DNA from: Diorhabda sublineata
Lineage: Eukaryota; Arthropoda; Insecta; Coleoptera; Chrysomelidae
Direction: 5' to 3'
Length of the DNA stretch: 64,000 nt
NCBI RefSeq assembly: GCF_026230105.1
Contig: NC_079484.1
Location: 4,479,805 to 4,543,804 of the forward strand
Numbering within the stretch: position 1 is the first letter of the stretch; every line of letters begins with the position of its first letter. This document shows positions 27,001-39,000 of this stretch, piece by piece. The position numbers were made by a program, and so were the translations under genes. The notes below the pieces were generated by a model. It did no database searches. It was not told where the DNA came from and saw only the letters and a list, made by a program, of their open reading frames with translations.

Positions 27001-30000
27001 TCCACTTTACTATCCCCAGTGATGTTGTGATTCGTGTTAACATCAAATATATCCTCGCAATCAGCTATTGTGGTTGATAAATCCGATATTCTGTCAGTAA
27101 TCATTCCGGAGTTAGTGGTAGCTTCCACATTACTGTCGCCAGTGATGTTGTGATCTGTGTCGACATCAGATACATCTTCCAAATCAGCTATTGTGGTTAA
27201 TAAATCTGATATTCTGTCACTAATCATTTCGGAGTTAGTGGTAGCTTCCACTTTACTATCCCCAGTGATGTTGTGATTCGTGTTAACATCAAATATATCC
27301 TCGCAATCAGCTATTGTGGTTGATAAATCCGATATTCTGTCAGTAATCATTCCGGAGTTAGTGGTAGCTTCCACATTACTGTCGCCAGTGATGTTGTGAT
27401 CTGTGTCGACATCAGATACATCTTCCAAATCAGCTATTGTGGTTAATAAATCCGATATTCTGTCAGAAATCATTCCGGAGTTAGTGGTAGTGTCCACATT
27501 ACTATCGCCAGTGATGTTGTGATTCGTGTTAACATCAGATACATCTTCCAAATCAGCTATTGTGGTTAATAAATCCGATATTCTGTCAGAAATCATTCCG
27601 GAGTTAGTGGTAGCTTCCACTTTACTATCGCCAGTGATGTTGTGATTCGTGTTAACATCAGATACATCTTCCAAATCAGCTATTGTGGTTAATAAATCCG
27701 ATATTCTGTCAGAAATCATTCCGGAGTTAGTGGTAGCTTCCACTTTACTATCGCCAGTGATGTTGTGATTCGTGTTAACATCAGATACATCTTCCAAATC
27801 AGCTATTGTGGTTAATAAATCCGATATTCTGTCAGAAATCATTCCGGAGTTAGTGGTAGTGTCCACATTACTATCGCCAGTGATGTTGTGATCCGTGTTA
27901 ACATCAGATACATCTTCCAAATCAGCTATTGTGGTTAATAAATCCGATATTCTGTCAGTAATCATTCCGGAGTTAGTGGTAGTTTCCACATTACTATCGC
28001 CAGTGATGTTGTGATCCGTGTTAACATCAGATACATCTTCCAAATCAGCTATTGTGGTTAATAAATCCGATATTCTGTCAGTAATCATTCCGGAGTTAGT
28101 AGTAGCTTCCACTTTACTATCGCCAGTGATGTTGTGATTCGTGTTAACATCAAATATATCCTCGCAATCAGCTATTGTGGTTGATAAATCCGATATTCTG
28201 TCAGTAATCATTCCGGAGTTAGTGGTAGCTTCCACATTACTGTCGCCAGTGATGTTGTGATCTGTGTCGACATCAGATACATCTTCCAAATCAGCTATTG
28301 TGGTTAATAAATCCGATATTCTGTCAGTAATCATTCCGGAGTTAGTGGTAGTTTCCACATTACTATCGCCAGTGATGTTGTGATCTGTGTCGACATCAGA
28401 TACATCTTCCAAATCAGCTATTGTGGTTAATAAATCCGATATTCTGTCAGTAATCATTCCGGAGTTAGTGGTAGTTTCCACTTTACTATCGCCAGTGATG
28501 TTGTGATCCGTGTTAACATCAGATACATCTTCCAAATCAGCTATTGTGGTTAATAAATCCGATATTCTGTCAGTAATCATTCCGGAGTTAGTGGTAGCTT
28601 CCACATTACTGTCGCCAGTGATGTTGTGATCTGTGTCGACATCAGATACATCTTCCAAATCAGCTATTGTGGTTAATAAATCCGATATTCTGTCAGTAAT
28701 CATTCCGGAGTTAGTGGTAGTTTCCACATTACTATCGCCAGTGATGTTGTGATCTGTGTCGACATCAGATACATCTTCCAAATCAGCTATTGTGGTTAAT
28801 AAATCCGATATTCTGTCAGTAATCATTCCGGAGTTAGTGGTAGTTTCCACTTTACTATCGCCAGTGATGTTGTGATCCGTGTTAACATCAGATACATCTT
28901 CCAAATCAGCTATTGTGGTTAATAAATCCGATATTCTGTCAGTAATCATTCCGGAGTTAGTGGTAGTTTCCACATTATTATCGCCAGTGTTGATGTGATC
29001 TGTGTTGATATCAGATACATCTTCCAAATCAGCTATTGTGGTTAATAAATCCGATTTTCTCTCAGTAATCATTCCGGAGTTAGTGGTAGCTTCCACATTA
29101 CTATCGCCAGTGATGTTGTGATCTGTGTTGACATCAGATACATCTTCCAAATCAGCTATTGTGGTTAATAATTCCGATATTGTGTCAGTAATCATTCCGG
29201 AGTTAGTGGTAGTTTCCACATTATTATCGCCAGTGATGATGTGATCTGTGTTGATATCAGATACATCTTCCAAATCAGCTATTGTGGTTAATAATTCCGA
29301 TATTGTGTCAGTAATTATTCCGGGGTTAGTGGTAGTTTCCACATTACTATCGCCAGTGATGTTGTGATTCGTGTTAACATCAGATACATCTTCCAAATCA
29401 GCTATTGTGGTTAATAAATCCGATATTCTCTCAGTAATCATTCCGGAGTTAGTGGTAGCTTCCACATTACTATCGCCAGTGATGTTGTGATCTGTGTTGA
29501 CATCAGATACATCTTCCAAATCAGCTATTGTGGTTAATAAATCCGATATTCTCTCAGTAATCATTCCGGAGTTAGTGGTAGCTTCCACATTACTATCGCC
29601 AGTGATGTTGTGATCTGTGTTGACATCAGATACATCTTCCAAATCAGCTATTGTGGTTAATAATTCCGATATTGTGTCAGTAATTATTCCGGGGTTAGTG
29701 GTAGTTTCCACATTACTATCGCCAGTGATGTTGTGATTCGTGTTAACATCAGATACATCCTCGCAATCAGCTATTGTGGTTAATAAATCCGATATTGTGG
29801 CAATAAACGTTCTAGAATCAGTGGTAGTTTCGGTAGTTTCCACATTACTATAACCAGTGATGTTGTGATTTATGTTATCAGATACATCTTCCAAAATAGC
29901 TATTGTAGTTGGTAAATCCGATATTCGGTCAGTAATCATTCCGGTGTTAGTGGTAGTTTCCACATTACTATAACCAGTGATGTTGTGATTTATGTTATCA

Positions 30001-33000
30001 GATACATCTTCCAAAATAGCTATTGTGGTTAATAAATCCGGTCGTCTCTCAGTAATCATCTCGGAGTTAGTGGTAGCTTCCAATTTACTCTCGCCAGTAA
30101 TGTTGTGATTTATGTTATCAGATACATCTTCCAAAATAGCTATTGTAGTTGGTAAATCCGATATTCGGTCAGTAATCATTCCGGTGTTAGTGGTAGTTTC
30201 CACATTACTATTGCCAGTGATGTTATGATCTGTGTTGACATCAGATACATCTTCGCAATCAGCTATTGTGGTTAAATCCGATATTCTGTCAGTAATCATT
30301 CCGGAGGTAGTGGTAATTTCCACAATGAGATCGCCAGTGATGTTGTGATTCGTGTTAACATCAGATACACCATCGCAATCAGTTATTGTGGTTAATAAAT
30401 CCGATATTGTGGCAATAAACGTTCTAGAATCAGTGGTAATTTCGGTAGTTTCCACATTACTATAACCAGTGATGTTGTGATTTATGTTATCAGATACATC
30501 TTCCAAAATAGCTATTGTAGTTGGTAAATCCGATATTCTCTCAGTAATCATTCCGGAGTTAGTGGTAGCTTCCACTTTACTATCGCCAGTGATGTTGTGA
30601 TCTGTATTGACATCAGATACATCTTCCAAATCAGCTATTGTGGTTAATAAATCCGATATTCTGTCAGTAATCATTCCGGAGTTAGTGGTAGCTTCCACTT
30701 TACTATCCCCAGTGATGTTGTGATTCGTGTTAACATCAGATACATCCTCGCAATCAGCTATTGTGGTTAATAAATCCGATATTCTGTCAGTAATAATTCC
30801 GGAGTTAGTGGTAGCTTCCACTTTACTATCCCCAGTGATGTTGTGATTCGTGTTAACATCAGATACATCCTCGCAATCAGCTATTGTGGTTAATAAATCC
30901 GATATTCTGTCAGTAATCATTCCGGAGTTAGTGGTAGCTTCCACATTACTGTCGCCAGTGATGTTGTGATCTGTATTGACATCAGATACATCTTCCAAAT
31001 CAGCTATTGTGGTTAATAAATCCGATATTCTGTCAGTAATCATTCCGGAGTTAGTGGTAGCTTCCACTTTACTATCCCCAGTGATGTTGTGATCTGTGTT
31101 GACATCAGATACATCTTCCAAATCAGCTATTGTGGTTAATAAATCCGATATTCTGTCAGTAATCATTCCGGAGTTAGTGGTAGCTTCTACTTTACTATCC
31201 CCAGTGATGTTGTGATTCGTGTTAACATCAGATACATCTTCGCAATCAGCTATTGTTGTTAATAGATCCGATATTGGAGCAGTAATCGTTCTAGAGTTAG
31301 TGGTAGTATCCAAATTACTATTACCAGTGGAGTTCTGATTAGATGCATCTTCGCAATCAGCTATTGTTGTTAATTGATCTAATATTGTCCCATTGATCGA
31401 TCCAGAATTAGTGATAGTATCTTCATTACCTTCACATGTGAATTTTTGATCAATATTAACATCAGATACGTCTTCACAATCAGCTATTGTTGTAAATATA
31501 TCGAATACAGTGTTTTCATATCTTGTGGTGGAATCTACGTTGACACCATCGGTTAAATTATGAATTACGGTATTAGATGCAGTCACACATTCTGGTTTTG
31601 TCGAATAATTCTGAGAAATATTTGTAGAATCGGTATCGATATTGTTACTGTTGAACTTGGAAATTGCAGTAATATCAGTTGCATCTTTGCATCCATTTAT
31701 TGTTGCTAATAATTCAGTTATTATGGGGAATTTGTTCTTAATTCCCGATCCTGTATCATTAGTTTCACATCTGATTGTGTTATTATTCTTATGATCATAC
31801 TGTACCAGTTTATCTGTATCTTCATTTGTAGTATCGTCGTTAAATTCACTTCCAAACGTATCATAATCATATTTAGTAAATGTCGGAGTCAAATGTACTA
31901 TTGAATACGATTGTTCCGATGGATATCTATGTAATTTATACTGTCCAAATGGAATACAACGAACGAAGTATTTGACTGAAAATATACATGATAATATGAG
32001 TATTTTACGGTAACCCATTATGAACTGTGATTGTAGCAAAGTATATATAATCGTTTTTATAATATTTATCATAATATTTTATCTTTATTCAAATTATTTC
32101 CGTGTTTTCTTTTTGTTGTTAGTTATCTATTTCCATTACAGCTAATATATAAATTAAAAGTTTCCTTCTACACTTTACTTTCGTTTATTAATTTTTTGAA
32201 TAAGTTGTCACAAAAATTGATACAATTAACGAACAGTTAGTTGCTCAGAAATGTCCAAAAGTACCCTGAAATGATATAGAAGTTCATCAAAGTTTTAAAC
32301 AAACATTCAAGACTTTGTCATTGGTGCTAAAGAATCAGCACCAAAAAGACTGAGCTTCTTCACCGTAGAAGGCGTATTATTAACACAAACCAACTATAAC
32401 AATAGGAGACATGATTTTTGTATATTCTAGAAGGTAAACGTCACTTTGGATCCAAACCTTCTCTTGTAGGAACACGTGGTTATCTTGTATTCAAATCTAC
32501 ATGGAGTCTTTCATCGAAAATTTCTCACTGGATATACACTTCGATATTTAAATGTCTTCTTATATACGATGCCATCACCTGAAGACTACTGACACAGCGG
32601 AGGACTCTAGGCTTGAAAAATGACACACAACAAAATCATCACAGATGCTATAAAAGCTATAACTGCCAAATTGGTGTACTTAGACTTATGTTTAGTGTAA
32701 AAAAGTCTTACATGACCTGGTGAGTGATGGATGGAAACACCTGGTATGAAACAATCTGAGACAAACAATCATCTGGTGGCTGGTCTTTCAACCGGACACG
32801 GACACGGACACATATGACAAGGTTATAGTTTTCTTGTCCTTGTCATATGTTTTGAACATTGCAAGTATGAGATGGAGATTGCATCTTAGATAACCGTGTC
32901 TTCTATACATTCCGCACTGACTTTAGAAGTTTTAAAGGAAGTGTCTGATTAGCTTTTCCAGGACTTATGCCTTTGGTAGTTCTAAGAGGGGCATTACCGC

Positions 33001-36000
33001 CCCCTCCCATAACCATAAACTATGAAACAAATAGGATAAGACCAGGCCAAAAGTTTGGAGCACTATTAACAAAGTCAAGCAATGTTAGTAACTTAACATC
33101 CAGTTTACCAACAATTGACTCCACATTAGGTCTTTTTCCAAAAGTCGACGACTTGTTTAGAGGTCCCAGCCACATATTAGCTAACTACAACTTATGGTGG
33201 AGCAACCACCTCTTGATAATTGTTTGTTTTGCCCCCTTCTCGGTCAAAGTAGCAATCCATGTACGATCTAATTAATAACACTTCCTCAGTCAAAGTATGT
33301 GGTCTAAGTATTAATCAGAAATGCTACGAGACTAAGCGATCACAAAATGTGTCCCTTTTAGGGTCCTAAATTTATCATTACAAAAGTTTTTTCAGTATTT
33401 TTAACTCTCCAATGGAACACTAGAAAAACAACGTTTATAAATTGGATAATAAAGACACTAGGGAAAATAATTACAAACTCTAATATCTGGGACATTCAGT
33501 CCACCTTTTCAAATTACCATTGAATCAGTTGTTTATTATTAAGTTATTTATTAATTGTGCTAACGCTGAAATGTAGGTTAATAAATGATATTCAGTTCAT
33601 TGTTAAAAAACATTTACGTGCTTTAAAATCAAAACAAAATTACTATCAGGTGCGATAAAAGAGAATTAATAAAAAAGGACATATCTTCGATGAAAACTTT
33701 TACTGTTTTCTGTCAAAAAATGTCCTAAAACAAGTACATAATAACGATAAAATGATCGGGGTGAAGGTGATGTATCTTTCATACGTCATAAAATGAATCT
33801 TTGAATAAATATTTGGTATCCGCACATCTGTAAAGTTAAAAATGTGTTTTTTTTATTATCATAACACAAAGTGGAATTGAATATTGTTAGATATAACATT
33901 GTTTAAAATAAAAAACCTACTAAAAAGTCCCACGCTGTCATGTGAAAGGCTTTAAATGTTCATGAAAATGCACTCATTTACGTATAATTGGAAAAATGTC
34001 ATGTTTTCCTCACGTACATGGGAGCGATCAATTTTTGATGTAGTTTCTCTTCATTTTTGATCTCAAATAGACGGTGTTTTTTAGATCTTAACATCCCACG
34101 TGAACGAAAAAGTATTTGGTCGTCTTGCATCTCTTCTTCAACTTCAAACTAATTCTGATCAATATATTTCTTTTAACTTTGCGCCCAGTTAAAGTTTAAC
34201 GAATCACAGACGCCCTGAGCAAAATGGTTAAGACAATTATCGTTCAACGTTTAATCGTACCACGATTATCGTTAAACGATCCTTAGATCCAGCAAAACGT
34301 ACCTTGGCAACATGCCAGCAGCATCTGACTTTATCACTGCTTTCATTTTCATAGCTTTTGTGCCTCTCCTTGCCAAGTCGTTGACAAAATTACTCAACCC
34401 GTAAGAGTAGACACTAGTGCAGTTCCCATGGCAAAAAATCAAGAATTAGGCTTCGAAAGTGCTCCCTCATCCACCCTATGTTCCGGATTCAGCTTTAAGT
34501 GACTTTTGTTATGAAATGTAAGTAATTTACCTCGATAAATTCATCTTTAAAACTAGGGAAACTCAGGACAATATGTATAAAAGTACGTTAAAGTTAATTT
34601 TTTTCCAAAAACTGTGTTGTGGATCGGATATTTTGTACTTCCGATGAGCTCGTATCGAGACATAATTCGTAAAAATACGTATCGCAACAACTGAACTATT
34701 TTTTATTAGCATTACGAAACAATGCTCTGAGAGTACGAAAATTTAAAAATAGTTAACACTGGCAAAATCAAATACCGCCTGGGATGTTAGTTACATTTTC
34801 GATTCAACGTTGCCAACTTTTTCATTGGAATCATAATTTTGTAGGAAGCCCGTCATCCTACGCTCATTGTCATCTAACAAGAGCATATACTTGATTTTGT
34901 TGAAATGCAAATTTTCGATTTTCAACGCTCATTTTAAATAATATACGAGGATGGTTCCATAAGTATCTGGTACAACAAAGAAAACACAAAAATTTTGGAA
35001 AAAAATATATTTATTTTTCAACGTAACCCCCTTTTAGATTCATACACTATTCCCAGCGATTTCCGATAAGTTCGATAACCTTTTTATAATAAGAATCGTC
35101 AAGCTCCTCAAAGCAACAATTAACTGCCGACATAACCTCTTCATTGTTGGAAAATCTTCGACCAATTCATTAATTTTGGCTATTGCAATAAGGAATGTGT
35201 GAGCTGGTGCATTATCTTGATGAAACAACATTCTCTTCTTAGCCAAATGCGGCCGTTTTTGCTTGATTTATTCGCTCAAACGTTGTAATACGTTTACATA
35301 ACACTCGCCGTTGATAGTTTTCTCTTTTCCAACCATAGTCAATGAAAATTATCCCGAATTCCAAAAGTACGATGCTATGACCTTGACTGCACATGGAACC
35401 TTCTTTGGATCCGATTCTCCCTTTTTAGTCCATTGCTTTGATTTTTTTTTTGTTTTGGATGTAAAGTGATGGACCCAAGTTTCAACGATGGTTATGGAAC
35501 GGCCCAAAAATTCGACCGAAACTCTATGAAAACATCTCCACAACGATGTTTTTTCCCATGTAAACAAACGCGGCTCCCATTTTGCGCACAGCTTTTTCAT
35601 GTCCAAATTTTCAGTTGATATACGATGTTGCGCATTTTTTGAAATGCCTACTATGTCTGCTAGATCGGGGACTTTCAGTTGACGATCATCCAGTACCGGA
35701 TTTTCTTAAAAATTTCTGGATTCATCTTCTTATTTGGTTGACGATGCTGGTCTAACTCTATTTATGGTTGCCACGTCACATCAATAAAATAAGTAACGGA
35801 CGTGTCTAAGGGACATGTGGAACCGCTTATGAAGACATTGAAGACGGTCAATCTACAATACAAAACGAATACAATAGGAAGTAGGTAGATTTATGATTCT
35901 TCACAGTCACATTAATATAAGACAGAAACTAGGTAATCCGATATATTGTATAACTTAATTTATGGTTCACAGATCTTAAATAGTTCCCATCAGGAGTGGC

Positions 36001-39000
36001 GAGATATTTCAGTGATATTTTTCGAACATCTACCGCCATCTTTAGGTCAGGCCAGGTATTTCTTGCACCATCCTCGAACAATTGATAAATTATTTCAATA
36101 GAGAAGTCAGGTACTTACATAAATCAAGAGATGCTGCAACTAAGCCTACTAGTAAGTAATTATAGTACGGGAAAAGAAAACTTTAAAAGATTATGAGTTT
36201 AATTTTGTTTCGCACTATTTTTTGGATACGTGTTTCAAAAAATATTAAACCTAAATCATATATCACAACATTCTTGATGTTTGTTAAACAAAATGTGAAT
36301 TAATGCGTCAGCAAAGTTGTAAGTTAAACGTTTTAATAAATTTGATTGCAAGTGAATAGTTTCCATTTAGAATTCATGTTTACGAGTTACCTTCTGTTTA
36401 ATAACTTTCAGGAAATATAAATCTCTATAAGTTATGTAAAATTTACTTATTACGAAGTTTATTCGTAAATTATTAGATTCATCTAACCTCAAAGTGACGT
36501 AATGTGAATCTGTACAATATTTGAAAATTAATCAGACACGCTTAAAACAAATTAGTTCATTTCCAACTTTAAATAAATGTAATCCACTACGGATTAAAAT
36601 GTATGAAATACAATGAGGTCCTAGAATTACCGATAAATTGATTTTTCTGTGTAAATATTGATATAAAATCCAGTAGATATTAATATAATATTAGACCTAT
36701 TTGCATATTCGATATCCACTTAGATTAACAATCTGTCAAGAGATAATTTGACATTATTTGAGAACATTATTATAACCTAGACACTTTGTTAATGAAGACA
36801 ATTTAAATAAATGGTAATTAAGTTAAGATCAAGAGTTAATGTTTGCTCAGTATTAATGAATTCCCTTTCATGAATTCGCAGAGTACAGTGACGGGTTTAT
36901 CAGAAGATTACTAGCAATTTTAGTTAAGAATAATACGACAATATGGTTATATATTGAGCAAATAGGATTGATGTACTTTAATTTAGTCATTTATAGTAAA
37001 ATGACACATTTAACAGTTATTACCAAAAGTGTCAGATACGAGTTGTAGTAAAAAAATTAATTCATTTTTTTGCTAATAAATTGTCCGATCTCATTTAATT
37101 ATTAATCGATTTTTAATGGATATGTTTGACGTTTCGGCATATTTTTCATTTATATAATCGTAAGCAATCAACTCATGCAATCAAGCGATCATTTTAAGGT
37201 TAGACTACCTCGGTACTTTACCGTTTATTGTGTTGCCTACTTATTTTTGTACGAATAAGTCCAATATCTACTTGAATTTGTAATGTTTTTACGGGTGTAC
37301 TACAAAAATTTACTTAATATTTGAAATTCCAAGATCAATATTTGATCCCGAAGCAAATTTATTCAGATTAATCCACTCTAAATTTCTTGACATAACTTTC
37401 AATGGTATCTACATCAGTTGTATTGATGCTTAGACCCTAAATATACACGGATTGCTACTTTGACCAAAAAAGGGGCAAAACCTTATATGTAATACTTCTA
37501 TATGGACAGTTTCTATAAGTGGAAGCTGTTCCGACTAAGAAAGACGGAATGGCAACGATTTCTCTATCCTCCGAGGTTCCAGCTCGGTTCAGCGCATTCT
37601 CAAGCATGCGCAGTATAGATAAAGTGTCTCAAACGAGACAGAAAATGAATATTGTTTTTTTTCCCATAGGAAAAGGCTAACTTCAAAACGATCTCACGCG
37701 ACTATGGACGATTATATTCTTAGACAACCGCTTCGTTTACAAGGATTTAGTAAAAGTTTAGTGATTGGTCTCATAAAGAACAGGACAAACTTGGTACGAC
37801 GAAACTAATATTTGAGGTTTTTAAAAACATTACTGAGCTACAATACAGGCTTGGAAGTCTCTGTAAATAAAGTCAGCGGAAACTACCAAAATAAAAAAGT
37901 GTACGAACTGAATCTGTGGATTGAACAGCACGCAATGATTTTAAAAACATAACCTCGAAATTCTGTAATTTTCTTAATGTAAGTAAAATAGGCAATGAGC
38001 AATTATCTTGATGACGTAGTTATCATATTTTCCTTATAAATTATGTCCATTAATATCATTCCATTAGACGGAGCACTTTCTGAATAATAATACGTAATTT
38101 TTCCTTGGTTTTTTCACGTAAAAAATAAAGTTTGATTAACATTCAAAATTCTTTTGTCTGCATATTTACCCGAAGACAAAAACAGTTTTCTTTACATGAG
38201 TCTGCCATATTTAGATTAAATTCTAACAGATGGCATAAGAAATACACCGGAAATACAGTGACTTGATAAAGATAGTGCGGTCACATGACAATGGCCGCCA
38301 TGATTAACCCACACTAAGTCACAAAATAAAATATTTTCGTATTTTTTCAGGTTAAAATTATTGTTGAGCCCTTGAAAATTTTTTAATTAAATATTTGAGA
38401 ATGTAAATTATGTTTTTATAGAACAAATTAGCCGAAATTGGGTTAAATATGACGACAAATCTCATCAGTTCCATTTTCATTTCTCCATTGTCCCTTAAAG
38501 ATTAAGTGTACATTCATTTCTCAATTTGATAAGTTTTAAAAATAATTAAAATGAAGTCTAATGATGTAAAAATACCCTAAACGAGTAAAAACTTCCACCA
38601 GAGATAATTGAATAAGTCATACGTATCAGATGGTGTTATATCCTTAGAGTAAGAGAGCGAGTGCTCTTAATATGATTTGTATGAAATACACACCAGACAA
38701 CGATTCCCGAAGGTTTCGTAACTTGTTACAAGGAAGCATTACTTCGTAATAAGCTTCATATGTTTCGGAGTTATTCTCATGTGTGCAATATTCAACTGAA
38801 TCTTGTATAAAACTTTCAGCGTTGCAAATAAACTAAATATTTTTTTCCAATTATCAGTAGAACGTAACTTTTTTAACCCATTTGACAATCTAAAATTTTT
38901 TTGCGTCTCGTTACTATTTTATTTTATTTACTAGTGGATCAATGTCACGAATAAAGTAAAATTTACTTTTAACTCAATTTTCATACACAGTTTTTTTATT

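Noticed and set aside
32019..32072. Upstream ATG at 32072 for repeat gene 2
   Set aside because: It lies upstream of the TATA box that would drive the gene, and the ATG at 32018 starts a better signal peptide.
32967..33275. 102-residue plus-strand open frame
   Set aside because: No domain recognised; it may be a transposon scrap, but there is no evidence to name it.
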